Shown: positions 10,275-18,690, counted from the first letter of the stretch. The stretch is DNA of 41,225 bases from Bryobacteraceae bacterium (GCA_014860455.1 JACZJQ010000085.1:1-41225), one strand, 5' to 3'. Notes: generated from the letters alone by a model not told the origin. Program-made: numbers and translations.

Positions 10275-10661
10275 ATGAAAAAACTGTTTATCCTTTCCCT
10301 GATGCTCTGTCTTCTCGGCGGACTCGCCCTGGCGGCGGGAATCGACGGCAAGTGGGTGTCGGAACGCAAGATGGAACGCGACGGCCAGTCGTTCACCATC
10401 AAGCAGACGTTTGATCTGAAGTCGGACGGCGCCAAGCTCACCGGAACCGTCACGATGGCGTTTGGCGACATGGAGCCGCGCTCGATGCCGGTCAGCGACG
10501 GCAAGATCGACGGCGCAAAGTTCAGCTTCGCCACCACCATGTCCACGCCCAACGGCGAGTTCAAGACCATCTACAACGGCACCGTGGAAGGCGACATGCT
10601 CAAAGGGACCGCGGCTCGCGAAGGCGGCCAGGATCGGCCCTTTGAAGCGAAACGCCAGTAA
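10275..10661 (+). CDS. Small secreted protein, paralogue A (unknown function)
   Basis: 128 residues with a clear signal peptide (MKKLFILSLMLCLLGGLALA, cleavage near AAG). The mature part of about 107 residues is rich in alternating strands, with GKWVSERK, FDLKSDGAKLTGTVT, GKIDGAKFSF and YNGTVEGDMLKGT. It ends RPFEAKRQ. This looks like a small lipocalin-like or avidin-like beta-barrel, with the TGTV/GKIDG rhythm common in Acidobacteriota secreted proteins. The ATG has AGGAG at 10263-10267. No function is recognised. The gene at 10689 is a tandem paralogue sharing the TFDLK, TGTV and PFEAK blocks. It is probably periplasmic or outer-membrane associated. Confidence 0.85.
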   Translation: MKKLFILSLMLCLLGGLALAAGIDGKWVSERKMERDGQSFTIKQTFDLKSDGAKLTGTVTMAFGDMEPRSMPVSDGKIDGAKFSFATTMSTPNGEFKTIYNGTVEGDMLKGTAAREGGQDRPFEAKRQ

Positions 10662-10688
10662 CGTCCTCTCTTAAGGAGATTAGAACCA

Positions 10689-11102
10689 ATGAAGACCATC
10701 ACGCTGATCGGGCTCTGCCTGTTCCTGCTCTGCGGCGCCGCCCTGGCTGCCGACCTGAATGGGAAGTACGTAGCGTCCATGAAGTTCACCCCGCCCAACG
10801 GCGGCGAGGAACGGACCATGACCATCACCTTCGACCTGAAGACCGCTGGCGGCGCCATCACCGGCACGGTGGCGGGTGGCGGCATGCGCCGCGGAGCCGA
10901 CGGCGAAGCGCCTCCGCCGAATCCTATTAAGGAAGGCAAGATTGAAGGCGATAAGTTCACTATCAAGGTCGTCTCCCAGGGACGCAACGGCGAAGTGACC
11001 ACGGTCTATGCCGGCACCGTCGCGGGCGACACGATGAAGGGTACCCTGGCTCGCGAAGGCAGCCAGATGGAGCCGCGCCCGTTCGAAGCGAAAAAGCAGT
11101 AG
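10689..11102 (+). CDS. Small secreted protein, paralogue B (unknown function)
   Basis: 137 residues with a signal peptide (MKTITLIGLCLFLLCGAALA). The body repeats the plan of the preceding gene: NGKYVASMKF, TFDLKTAGGAITGTV, EGKIEGDKFTI, YAGTVAGDTMKGTLAREG and the end RPFEAKKQ. It differs by a Gly/Arg/Pro-rich insertion (GGGMRRGADGEAPPPNP) in the middle. It starts 27 bases after its neighbour with AAGGAG at 10673-10678, so the pair is probably co-transcribed after a local duplication. Function is unknown; a beta-rich extracytoplasmic module is inferred. Confidence 0.85.
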   Translation: MKTITLIGLCLFLLCGAALAADLNGKYVASMKFTPPNGGEERTMTITFDLKTAGGAITGTVAGGGMRRGADGEAPPPNPIKEGKIEGDKFTIKVVSQGRNGEVTTVYAGTVAGDTMKGTLAREGSQMEPRPFEAKKQ

Positions 11103-11124
11103 ATTAGCCTGATCGCGGGCAAAA

Positions 11125-11152
11125 TGGGCTTCGCTGGAAACGGCGAAGCCCA
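11125..11152 (+). terminator. 10-bp hairpin after the secreted-protein pair
   Basis: TGGGCTTCGC (11125-11134), an 8-base loop and GCGAAGCCCA (11143-11152) make a perfect stem 22 bases after the stop of the second paralogue. There is no T-run after it. A second, smaller stem follows (GGCCGGC at 11178-11184 with GCCGGCC at 11193-11199). Position suits transcription termination or a protective 3' end before garD. Confidence 0.45.
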
Positions 11153-11277
11153 ATGTGTGCGCGTTCATGTAGCGCCGGGCCGGCAGATGCCAGCCGGCCA
11201 AACCAATTCCCCGGCTTGGTGGATACAAGCTGGATGGATACCAGTTGAATGAATATTGGATGGATAATGGACAGGTC

Positions 11278-12810
11278 ATGTCCGCACCCACGGCGCTCCG
11301 CGTCCATCCCGATGACAACATCGGAATTGTCGTCCGTCCAGAAGGTGTCAAGCCGGGCGAGCCTGTTGCCGGCGGGGCAGCGGTGCTGGATGCGACGCCG
11401 CAGGGCCAGAAGATCGCCACAGCCGGTATCGAGGCCGGCGAGCCGGTCATCCGCTACGGCCAGGTGATCGGGCGCGCGCTGCGGCAAGTCCAGGCCGGCG
11501 GCTGGCTGCGCGAGCAGGACATCTCGCTGCCTGAACCGCCCGACCTGGACCGCCTGGAACTGGCCACCCGCGTCCCGCCCGATCAGCCGCCCCTTGAAGG
11601 ATTTACGTTCGAGGGTTACCCCAACAGCGACGGCAGCACCGGCACCCGCAACCTGCTTGGAATTACGACGACGGTGCAGTGCGTCGCCCCGACGGTGGAG
11701 TTCGCCGTCCAGCGGATCCGCAATGAGATCCTGCCGCGGTTCCGGAACGTGGACGGAGTGGCCGCCATCACGCACAACTTCGGCTGCGGCGTGGCCATCG
11801 ACGCGCCGGGTGCGGAAGTACCGATCCGGACGATCGCCCATCTGAGCCGTCATGCCAACATCGGCGGTCGGTCGCTGATCGTCAGCCTGGGCTGCGAGAA
11901 GATGCAGCCGGCGCGTCTTGAATCGCCGCCGGGCTCCGGCCTGAGCGTGCTCGATCCCGCGCCCGATGTGATCCGCCTTCAGGACCGGCTGGGCTTCGGC
12001 GCCATGATCTCGTCGATCTGCGAGGCGGCCGAGAAACGGCTGGAGGAACTCGACAGGCGGCGCCGCACGCAGTGCCCTGCGAGCGAACTCATCGTCGGTC
12101 TTCAGTGCGGCGGCAGCGATGCGTTTTCAGGCGTGACGGCGAATCCTGCCGTCGGCTTCGCCGCCGACCTGCTGGTGCGGGCCGGGGCGACGGTGATGTT
12201 CTCCGAAGTGACAGAAGTCCGCGACGCGGTGCATTTGCTGACCCCGCGCTGCGCGACGGTGGAGGTGGCGCAGCGGTTCATCGACGAGATGCGGTGGTAT
12301 GACGCGTATCTGGCGCGGCTGGGCGCGGACCGGAGCGCGAACACGACTCCGGGCAACAAGCGCGGAGGGCTGGCCAACATTGTCGAGAAGGCGCTGGGGT
12401 CAGTGGCGAAGTCGGGCACGACGGCCATCCGCGCGGTGGCGGGTCAGGGCGAAAAGGTGACGGCCAAAGGGCTGGTGTTCGCGGCCACGCCGGCGTCGGA
12501 CTTCGTCTGCGGCACGCAGCAGTTGGCTTCGATGAATCTGCACATTTTCACGACGGGCGAGGGGACTCCGTATGGGCTGGCGATGGCGCCGGTGGTGAAG
12601 GTGAGTTCGCGGACGGCGCTGGCGGAGAAGTGGCCGGATTTGATTGACGTCGATGCGGGGCGGATTGCGACGGGGCAGGCGGACATTGAGAGCGTGGGGT
12701 GGGAGATGTTCAGATTTGTGCTGGAGGTGGCTGGGGGACGGAAGACGTGGGCGGAGCATTGGGGGTTGGCGAACGGGCTGGCACCGTTTCATCCGGGGGC
12801 GGTGACGTAA
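11278..12810 (+). CDS. garD: GarD, galactarate dehydratase
   Basis: 510 residues from the ATG at 11278; an ATG eleven codons upstream is possible but does not align with the family. An N-terminal SAF-like domain (about 1-90) precedes the UxaA/GarD catalytic region. Stretches match E. coli GarD nearly word for word from memory: [57 protein letters not shown] and [14 protein letters not shown]. GarD dehydrates galactarate to 5-keto-4-deoxy-D-glucarate. No garL, garR or gudD is adjacent. The MFS gene at 14756-15970 could import the substrate. Third-position usage becomes G-rich in the last 250 bases. No strong ribosome site is visible. Confidence 0.95.
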   Translation: MSAPTALRVHPDDNIGIVVRPEGVKPGEPVAGGAAVLDATPQGQKIATAGIEAGEPVIRYGQVIGRALRQVQAGGWLREQDISLPEPPDLDRLELATRVPPDQPPLEGFTFEGYPNSDGSTGTRNLLGITTTVQCVAPTVEFAVQRIRNEILPRFRNVDGVAAITHNFGCGVAIDAPGAEVPIRTIAHLSRHANIGGRSLIVSLGCEKMQPARLESPPGSGLSVLDPAPDVIRLQDRLGFGAMISSICEAAEKRLEELDRRRRTQCPASELIVGLQCGGSDAFSGVTANPAVGFAADLLVRAGATVMFSEVTEVRDAVHLLTPRCATVEVAQRFIDEMRWYDAYLARLGADRSANTTPGNKRGGLANIVEKALGSVAKSGTTAIRAVAGQGEKVTAKGLVFAATPASDFVCGTQQLASMNLHIFTTGEGTPYGLAMAPVVKVSSRTALAEKWPDLIDVDAGRIATGQADIESVGWEMFRFVLEVAGGRKTWAEHWGLANGLAPFHPGAVT

Positions 12811-12973
12811 GGGATCCTGCGGCACAAGCGTTCCAGACCACTGTATGATGTGGTTCATTGAACTCCACTGCAGAAAATTTGTCAGGAATTGCGGGAGGGA
12901 CAGGCCGGGCCGGATCCCCGGATCCCGAAAACGCATAAAGAAAGACGATCAGAATCGCTAGGAGCTTCTTCGC
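12811..12973 (+). promoter_or_regulatory. Leader region before the membrane-protein gene, weak promoter candidate
   Basis: TATGAT at 12844-12849 is a good -10 box (five of six consensus), but the hexamer 17 bases upstream (GGCACA) is a poor -35. AGGAG at 12960-12964 is a clear ribosome site for the ATG at 12974. A GGATCC-CC-GGATCC palindrome lies near 12912-12925. Nothing else is recognisable in these 163 bases. Confidence 0.3.
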
Positions 12974-13480
12974 ATGACGAGCTACTACTGGATCGCCATC
13001 GCCATCGGTATTGTCATCTACCAGTGGCTACGCTGCGACACCACCGAGGAGAAACCAAGGCACGAGCGCGGCGCGATCGTGTTTCCTGTTAGAAGCAAGC
13101 AGCGTAGATTCTGGTTGTTCAGTGTGATTGGAGCTGTGACGCTCTTGATCCTTGGCTTCACGATCATCGCAGATGGCGTCGTGATTTGGTTCGCAATGAT
13201 CATGCTGTTCTTGGGCCTCGTGTCGCGACCCAGGGATATTGAGATCTCGGAACGGAACATAAGCAAGGTGTGGGCGGCGGGCTTATTCCGGACATCAGTA
13301 CCTTGGGAGCATGTGACGCATGCAATCGACCACACTTCAGAACGTTCTGTCCGGGTGATGGTGGGTGAAAGGTCAAGAATCGTCCATAGTCGCCTTCATT
13401 CAGCCAGGGGGGAATTCCTCAGTGAGTTGCAGAAACACACGCGAGTGCTGCCATCAGCGCGTGCGAATCTCCACGTCTAA
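12974..13480 (+). CDS. Membrane protein of unknown function
   Basis: 168 residues that I do not recognise. An N-terminal hydrophobic helix (about 4-19, YYWIAIAIGIVIYQWL) is followed by a basic loop. Two further helices (about 46-85, RFWLFSVIGAVTLLILGF and VVIWFAMIMLFLGLV) form a hairpin. The last 80 residues are soluble and mostly strand-like, with SERNISKVWAAGLFRTSVPW resembling a PH-like fold such as bacterial PH (YdbT/DUF304-type) domains. That similarity is only a suggestion. AGGAG sits nine bases before the ATG. Base and codon use are clearly less GC-rich than the flanking genes, suggesting relatively recent acquisition. Confidence 0.7.
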   Translation: MTSYYWIAIAIGIVIYQWLRCDTTEEKPRHERGAIVFPVRSKQRRFWLFSVIGAVTLLILGFTIIADGVVIWFAMIMLFLGLVSRPRDIEISERNISKVWAAGLFRTSVPWEHVTHAIDHTSERSVRVMVGERSRIVHSRLHSARGEFLSELQKHTRVLPSARANLHV

Positions 13481-14007
13481 CGGCTGGATTTCTGGGAACC
13501 GCGTCAGCCTGACCCGTCCCGCCTGCAATTTCCCCAAAATTCCTCCAAAGCCCAATAAAAACTCCTCTCCTGTCGCCCACCCGACTCCTCAGAGCCCGGC
13601 TCAACCCACCGCCGCCGCTGATTCCCCCGACAATCGCCTGCACTTTCTCATGGAACCCCCCGCTGGGACGCAGCAGCCTGTCCCGGATCTCCGCTTTGGC
13701 CTTGTTGTTCGAAAAGCATCGCAGTCCAAAACGCGGTTGCAGTACATCTGGCGAATCGCGAAGCCGACAGAGTTTGTGGGTCTGTGCGAAGTTATCGTGA
13801 CGCGGGCCGGGAGCGAGTGGGTCGTCAGCGGGTACCAGCGGGCGTGTTGAAATGTGATGCAGCGTCAGGCCCCTTGTCCGGCACGCGGATGAGCAGTAGT
13901 GGACTGTGGTCTGGCTGAGCAGGAACCTGCGGAGGCAGAGATGAACCCGGCAGCGAGAATGAAACTGCGCGGCTTGGGCGCTTTGCGCCGGGTGATTGGC
14001 GGTTAGG
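13481..14007. other. Gene-poor stretch of 527 bases, possible gene remnant
   Basis: No gene is supported with confidence. A plus-strand frame is open from 13365 to 13850. Its first part overlaps the preceding gene in another frame and is Pro/Ser-rich, but its last 50 codons (ending SEWVVSGYQRAC) read more like real protein. It may be the tail of a decayed gene. From 13851 to 14007 I see no gene, hairpin or repeat worth naming. The stretch sits between the atypical membrane gene and the toxin-antitoxin pair. Confidence 0.4.
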
Positions 14008-14289
14008 TCAGGCGGCTTCCAGGACGTGCATTTCGATGCGTAGGCCCGCGGCTGCCGCCATGTTCACCAGCGCGTCGAGGGCAAACAGGGTGATCTTGCC
14101 ACGCATCAGGTCGGAGACGCGCGGCTGCGTCACGCCGAAAAGCTGGGCCGCCTGGGCCTGGCTCATTCCGGTACGGGTGATGTGATCCTTCAAGGCGATC
14201 ATCAGGATCGAGCGCAGTTTCATGTTGGCGGCCTGCTCGGGCGTGTTTTCGATAGCGTCCCAAACACTGGTAAAACGTTGCTTGTTCAT
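14008..14289 (-). CDS. HigA-like XRE-family antitoxin
   Basis: 93 residues with a helix-turn-helix at about 42-62 (MSQAQAAQLFGVTQPRVSDL) followed by MRGKITLFALDALVNMAAAAG, the pattern of HTH_37-type antitoxins paired with Gp49-like toxins. It neutralises the toxin and, with it, represses their promoter. The ATG at 14289 overlaps the toxin stop in ATGA, so the antitoxin is translated after the toxin, the higBA order. It probably binds the 7-bp inverted repeat at 14635-14650. The C-terminal tail RIEMHVLEAA is typical for this group. Confidence 0.9.
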   Translation of the reverse strand: MNKQRFTSVWDAIENTPEQAANMKLRSILMIALKDHITRTGMSQAQAAQLFGVTQPRVSDLMRGKITLFALDALVNMAAAAGLRIEMHVLEAA

Positions 14290-14624
14290 TGCCCTTGCTC
14301 CTTCAATAGCTCGCGGTAACGCTTGGCGGCAAGCTCCACGTCCGCATTGCTGGTCTTCCCGGTCTTCTTCTGGAAGCAGTGCAGCACGTAAATCGCGTCG
14401 GTGAATTTCGCCACATAGAGGACGCGGATCGCGCCAGCCTCATCCCGAATTCGAATCTCCTTGACACCCTGGCCCACCGCATTCATGGGCTTCCAGTCGT
14501 CCGGCTCCTGGCCATTTTGCACCTGGTCCAACTGATGACCGGCCTCACGCCTGGCCGCCAGCGGGAAGGCGCGAAGGTCTTCCAAGGAACTGCCCCGAAA
14601 CTCGACAGGTTTGGGTTTAACCAC
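14286..14624 (-). CDS. HigB/RelE-type toxin (Gp49-like, DUF891)
   Basis: 112 residues from a GTG at 14624. Diagnostic blocks are EFRGSSLEDLRAFPLAARRE, DDWKPMNAVGQGVKEIRIRD, IRVLYVAKFTDAIYVLHCF and QKKTGKTSNADVELAAKRY, matching the phage-derived Gp49-like RelE/ParE-superfamily toxins, which cleave mRNA at the ribosome. The frame is open far upstream, but the promoter at 14632-14660 places transcription start at about 14625, so the GTG is chosen over a TTG at 14630. The toxin precedes the antitoxin. A bicistronic toxin-antitoxin module is firm; RNase activity is inferred from family. Confidence 0.88.
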   Translation of the reverse strand: MVKPKPVEFRGSSLEDLRAFPLAARREAGHQLDQVQNGQEPDDWKPMNAVGQGVKEIRIRDEAGAIRVLYVAKFTDAIYVLHCFQKKTGKTSNADVELAAKRYRELLKEQGQ

Positions 14625-14631
14625 GTCCAAC

Positions 14632-14660
14632 AGTATACAAAGTTTTGTATGTTCTGCAAA
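14632..14660 (-). promoter_or_regulatory. Toxin-antitoxin promoter with embedded operator
   Basis: On the minus strand the -35 box is TTTGCA (14655-14660), then a 17-base spacer, then -10 TATACT (14632-14637). An exact inverted repeat ATACAAA-GT-TTTGTAT (14635-14650) fills the spacer and touches the -10, as expected for autorepression by the antitoxin complex. Predicted transcription start is one or two bases before the toxin GTG, giving a leaderless mRNA. The sequence is AT-rich against its surroundings. Confidence 0.7.
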
Positions 14661-14755
14661 GTGGTCCCACCGGCACGGGATCGTTCCGGCGCTCCGGGCC
14701 GCGAGGGGGGGGAATGGCACGTTGTGATTTGCGGACTCTGTGCGTGGTGGTGGGG

Positions 14756-15970
14756 CTACACAGGTTGGCTGAGGGTGCGGGGGCGCTTGACCAGGGTGAG
14801 GTAGGAGAGGAAGCCGGCGGCTAGGACTAGGGCGACGGCCAGCATGGGCGCGTCGTAGGAGCCGGTGCGGTCGATCAGCCAGCCGGTGAAAATCGGGGCG
14901 ATGATGCCGGAGAGGTTCGAAGCGAAGTTCTGCAACCCCGTTACGCGGCCGATGCTCGAGCCGGGCAGCAGGGTCTGGGTGAGCGCCCAGTAGTTGGCGG
15001 TGGCCAGGCCGAGTCCGGAGAGCGACACCACGGCAAACACCAGGGCCACGGCATCGGAACTGGAGTAGGCGCCAATCAGTTCGGTGGCGGCGACGGCGAG
15101 TCCGGCGAGTGTGAAGCGGCGGCGGATGACGACCGGGTCGGCGCCTGCCGAGATCAGGCGGTCGGCCCACCAGCCGGCTAGTGTGGCGACGATGGCCATG
15201 CCACCGAAACTGAACATGGTGTACCAGCCCATGCTCTTCAGTTCCAATCCACGGCGTTCGACGAAGTAGGCGGGCAGCCAGGTGAGGCAGAAGTACTGGA
15301 AGTAGTTATAGGAGAACGTGCCGATCATAATGCCCCACATCAGCGGCATGCGGAGGAATTTGCCGAGCGGCTCGGCGGGGGTGCGGGCCTCTGGGGCGGC
15401 ACGGTCGTGTTCGACGGCCAGCAGGCGCCAGGGGATGAGCCAAAGCAGGCCGCCGATACCGGTGACGACGAACATCCAGCGCCATCCGGCGGTGGCGAGA
15501 ATCCAGGCGGCGACGAAGCTGCCGAACGCGGGGCCGAGTTTGGCACCGGCGAACAGGAGGCCGACGGCGAGTCCGCGCTTCTCTTCCGGCAGGTTCTTGC
15601 CGATCCAGCGCAGGCTGGCCGGCGTCACCGGCGCTTCGCCGACGCCGAGCAGCAGCCGCAGACCGATCAATTGCGGCAGGTTGCGCGCAAACGCCATTGC
15701 GCCGGCGGCGAGGGACCAGATCGTGTAGCCCCAGGCGTAAGTGCGCACAGTTCCCCAGCGGTCCACCAGCACGCCGACGGGGATCTGCAGCAGGGCATAG
15801 GTCCAGAAGAACGCCGAGTTCAGGATGCCGCGGCCGGTGTCGGTGAGGTCGAAATAGGTCTTGAAATCGGATGAGGCGAGAGCCACGGAGAGGGTGGCGC
15901 GGTCGAGAAAGGCCATCATCATGCCGAAGGTGAGCAGTCCGACGATGGTCCAACGTCTGGTTTCGGTCAT
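14756..15970 (-). CDS. MFS transporter, anion:cation symporter (hexuronate/hexarate-like)
   Basis: 404 residues from the ATG at 15970; an upstream extension to 16165 is rejected because it is low-complexity and overlaps the divergent gene. Twelve hydrophobic helices are visible. The start TRRWTIVGLLTFGMMMAFLDRATLSVAL has the DRA motif of the ACS family (ExuT, GudP, TtuB), and VLVDRWGTVRTYAWG matches the MFS loop 2-3 signature. RLLLGVGEAPVTPASLRWIG is typical of sugar-acid carriers. Nearby garD makes galactarate or glucarate a reasonable substrate guess, but the toxin-antitoxin pair lies between and no shared operon exists. Substrate remains unproven. Confidence 0.9.
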   Translation of the reverse strand: MTETRRWTIVGLLTFGMMMAFLDRATLSVALASSDFKTYFDLTDTGRGILNSAFFWTYALLQIPVGVLVDRWGTVRTYAWGYTIWSLAAGAMAFARNLPQLIGLRLLLGVGEAPVTPASLRWIGKNLPEEKRGLAVGLLFAGAKLGPAFGSFVAAWILATAGWRWMFVVTGIGGLLWLIPWRLLAVEHDRAAPEARTPAEPLGKFLRMPLMWGIMIGTFSYNYFQYFCLTWLPAYFVERRGLELKSMGWYTMFSFGGMAIVATLAGWWADRLISAGADPVVIRRRFTLAGLAVAATELIGAYSSSDAVALVFAVVSLSGLGLATANYWALTQTLLPGSSIGRVTGLQNFASNLSGIIAPIFTGWLIDRTGSYDAPMLAVALVLAAGFLSYLTLVKRPRTLSQPV

Positions 15971-16058
15971 TCGGTATCCGGTTCGCTGCGGTCCCCATAG
16001 AGTATCAGAGGGGCGAAGCGATGGAGGCGGGCACGATGGGTATGCTAACCTCGCCGAT

Positions 16059-16970
16059 GTGAGCGAAGCAGAGCGGCTGGGGCGTCGCGTATCGATCCTG
16101 AGCATGGCCGTTTCAGGCGCGCTCGCGGTGATAAAGATCTCGGCCGGCCTGTTGGCCGGATCCACGGCCGTGGTAGCTGACGGCGTCGAGAGCGCCGGCG
16201 ACGTGCTGGCGTCGGCAGTGATTCTAGTGGGCCTATGGGTGGCGTCTCGGCCACCTGACGAAAACCACCCTTATGGACACGGCCGTTTCGAGACGCTCAC
16301 CGGACTGGGTGTGGGACTTGCCCTGGCCGTTACGGGCGTGCTGATCGCGTGGCGGTCGATGTTGAACATAGACGATTCGCATAGCCCGCCCGAGGGTTGG
16401 GTGGTTTCCACCCTGCTGGTTTCCATCGTGGCGAAGGCGGTTTTGTCGACCTTCAAGTTCAAGGCGGGCCGGCGCATTGGATCGTCGGCGCTGGTGGCCG
16501 ACGCCTGGAACGACACGGTGGATATCCTGTCGGGAACGGTGGCACTGGTGGCTGTTGGGTTGACGATCTACGACCCGGCGCACTTCATGCAGGCCGACCA
16601 CTGGGGCGGCGGCGCGGTCGGCGTGATCGTTGTCGTGCTTGGCTTGCAGGTGATCCGCGAAACGGCGCTCCACCTGATGGACACCATGCCGTCGGAACAG
16701 CGGATGAGATTGATCCGCGCGTCGGCCATGAAGGTGCCCGGCGCGCTTGCCGTCGAGAAGTGCTTCGCGCGCAAGACCGGGCTGCGTTACCACGTCGACC
16801 TGCATCTGGAAGTGGATTCGGAACTCACCGTCAGGGCTTCGCATTCCATTGCCGAGGAGGTCCGCAATCACGTCAAGGATGAGTTGCCGTGGGTGGCCGA
16901 CGTTTTGATCCATGTTGAACCGTTCGGTGGGACCGGCTGGCACGGCAGGGATGGAAAGCAAAATGGATAA
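16059..16970 (+). CDS. CDF-family cation efflux protein
   Basis: 303 residues from a GTG at 16059. Six membrane helices are predicted. The metal-site helices are VADGVESAGDVLAS (TM2) and LVADAWNDTVDILSG (TM5), so the usual TM2 His is Glu and the TM5 site begins with Asp, not His. The loop NHPYGHGRFETLTGLGVGL is a cation-diffusion-facilitator hallmark. The C-terminal cytoplasmic domain (about 210-290, with YHVDLHLEVDSELTVRASH) is the usual metal-sensing ferredoxin-like fold. It exports divalent metals such as Zn, Fe or Mn against protons. No clear ribosome site; TATGCT at 16041-16046 could be a -10 for a near-leaderless mRNA. Overlaps polX by 8 bases. Confidence 0.9.
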   Translation: MSEAERLGRRVSILSMAVSGALAVIKISAGLLAGSTAVVADGVESAGDVLASAVILVGLWVASRPPDENHPYGHGRFETLTGLGVGLALAVTGVLIAWRSMLNIDDSHSPPEGWVVSTLLVSIVAKAVLSTFKFKAGRRIGSSALVADAWNDTVDILSGTVALVAVGLTIYDPAHFMQADHWGGGAVGVIVVVLGLQVIRETALHLMDTMPSEQRMRLIRASAMKVPGALAVEKCFARKTGLRYHVDLHLEVDSELTVRASHSIAEEVRNHVKDELPWVADVLIHVEPFGGTGWHGRDGKQNG

Positions 16971-18690
16971 CGTCTCCATCGCCAAACTTCTGAGCGAGAC
17001 CGCCGACCTGATGGAAATCGCCGAAGAGGACGGTTTCCGAATCCGCAGCTACCGCAACGCCGCCGGCGTCGTCGAAGGCTACCCGGAGCAGATGACGGCG
17101 ATCCTTGCCGACCCGTCGCGCAAGCTCACCAGCATTGCCGGCATCGGTAAGGGCATCGCGGCTGTGATTGAAGAGATTGTCGCGCGCGGTTCGTTCGCCA
17201 GGCGCGACGAGATGTTGGAACGCTATCCGCCGACGGCGCTTGAGATGCTCCGCATCCCTGGGCTCGGGCCGAAAACGATCCGGACGCTGTGGGATCACTT
17301 CCGCGTGTCGACGCTCGAAGAACTGGAACAGCTTTGTCACGACCACCGCCTGCAGGAGTTGCCTCGCATGGGCGCGAAGCTCGAAGAGAAGATCCTCAAA
17401 GGGCTGGCGCACTACCGGCAGGGCGCGGGACGGTTCCTGCTGGGCTTCGCCTCGGCGGCGGCGGCGGAGTTGACTGACTATCTCTCCGCGACGCCCGGCG
17501 TGGAACGGGTGACGCCGGCGGGAAGCCTGCGGCGCGGGCGCGAGACGGTGGGCGATCTGGATCTGCTGGTGACCGGCGAAGGCGCGGCGGCGGCGCTGGA
17601 GCGGTTTGTCGGGCATCCGAAGGTGCATGACGTGCTGGGCAAAGGCGAGTTGAAAGCCAGCGCGCGATATGGCATCGAGGGGTTGCAGGTGGATGTGAAG
17701 GCGGTGCCGGCGGAGAGCTTCGGCGCGGCGATGCAGTATTTTACTGGCTCGAAGGACCACAACGTCCAACTGCGGCAACGCGCGCAGCGCATGGGTTTGA
17801 CGCTGAATGAATACGGTCTGTTTCGCGTGGACGATGAATCGCGCGTTGCAGGCGCAACCGAACAGGAGATTTACGCGTCGCTCGGCCTGGCCTGGATTCC
17901 GCCGGAGTTACGCGAGAATCAGGGCGAGATCGAAGCGGCCGAGAAGCACGAATTGCCGGTGCTGCTTGAGATCGAAGAGATCCGCGGCGACCTCCATATG
18001 CACACGCGCGCCTCTGATGGCCGCGGGACGCTGGAAGAGATGGCCGAAGCCGCGCGGGCGATGGGTTATGAATACATCGCGGTGACCGATCATTCAAAGG
18101 CGCTGGCGATGGCCAACGGTCTGGACGAGGCGCGCGCGGTGGCCTTCGCTGAAGAGGTGCGGCGGTTCAATCGCGAAGATCGCGGCATCCGCGTCTTCTC
18201 GGGCCTGGAATGCGACATCCTGCGCGACGGCCGGATGGACCTTTCAGAAGACGCGCTGGCCGAGTTGGATTTCGTCGTTGGCAGCGTCCACTCCTATATG
18301 AATCTGGAGCAGGGCGAGATGACTGACCGTCTGATGCGCGCGCTAGAAAGCCCGTCGCTGAAGGCGTTCGGGCACCCGACAGGCCGGGTACTGCTGCATC
18401 GCGAGGCATATGTGTATGACTTCGACACGGTGGCCCGCGCCACTGCCGCGCGCGGCGTGTGGATGGAGATCAACTCCAGCCCCGAACGTCTCGATCTGCA
18501 TGCCTCTCTGATCCGGCGCGCCAAGGTGCTGGGCTGCAAGTTCGTCATTTCAACAGACGCCCACCACCCGAAACATCTTGCCAACATCCGTTTCGGCGTC
18601 CGCATGGCCCGCCGCGGCTGGCTTGAGGCCGGCGATGTCATGAATACACTGCCGCTGGCCGCGATGGAGGCGGCCATAGGAAAACAATGA
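16963..18690 (+). CDS. polX: PolX, DNA polymerase/3'-5' exonuclease
   Basis: 575 residues. An N-terminal helix-hairpin-helix region (about 1-150, with IAGIGKGIAAVIEEI and IPGLGPKTIRTLW) precedes the family X palm with GSLRRGRETVGDLDLL. Catalytic Asp198, Asp200 and Asp244 (LQVDVKA) are in place. The C-terminal PHP exonuclease has GDLHMHTRASDGRG (His345, His347), VTDHSKALAM, FSGLECDIL, FVVGSVHSY and ISTDAHHP. It repairs gapped DNA. The ATG at 16963 overlaps the CDF stop by 8 bases; the frame is open to 16912 but there it overlaps transporter codons. All metal ligands appear intact. Confidence 0.96.
   Translation: MDNVSIAKLLSETADLMEIAEEDGFRIRSYRNAAGVVEGYPEQMTAILADPSRKLTSIAGIGKGIAAVIEEIVARGSFARRDEMLERYPPTALEMLRIPGLGPKTIRTLWDHFRVSTLEELEQLCHDHRLQELPRMGAKLEEKILKGLAHYRQGAGRFLLGFASAAAAELTDYLSATPGVERVTPAGSLRRGRETVGDLDLLVTGEGAAAALERFVGHPKVHDVLGKGELKASARYGIEGLQVDVKAVPAESFGAAMQYFTGSKDHNVQLRQRAQRMGLTLNEYGLFRVDDESRVAGATEQEIYASLGLAWIPPELRENQGEIEAAEKHELPVLLEIEEIRGDLHMHTRASDGRGTLEEMAEAARAMGYEYIAVTDHSKALAMANGLDEARAVAFAEEVRRFNREDRGIRVFSGLECDILRDGRMDLSEDALAELDFVVGSVHSYMNLEQGEMTDRLMRALESPSLKAFGHPTGRVLLHREAYVYDFDTVARATAARGVWMEINSSPERLDLHASLIRRAKVLGCKFVISTDAHHPKHLANIRFGVRMARRGWLEAGDVMNTLPLAAMEAAIGKQ

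Noticed and set aside
11231-11266. Direct repeat TGGATGGATA (11231-11240 and 11257-11266) before garD
   Set aside because: Ten bases in two copies is near chance in such simple sequence, and no binding-site pattern is clear.
13365-13850. Open frame of 161 codons overlapping the end of the 12974 gene
   Set aside because: First two-thirds are Pro/Ser-rich and share DNA with another gene; no ribosome site. Kept only as a possible remnant in the gap description.
15861-16058. Upstream extension of the CDF gene
   Set aside because: It overlaps the start of the divergent MFS gene and has no hydrophobic or family-like residues; the GTG at 16059 gives normal length.
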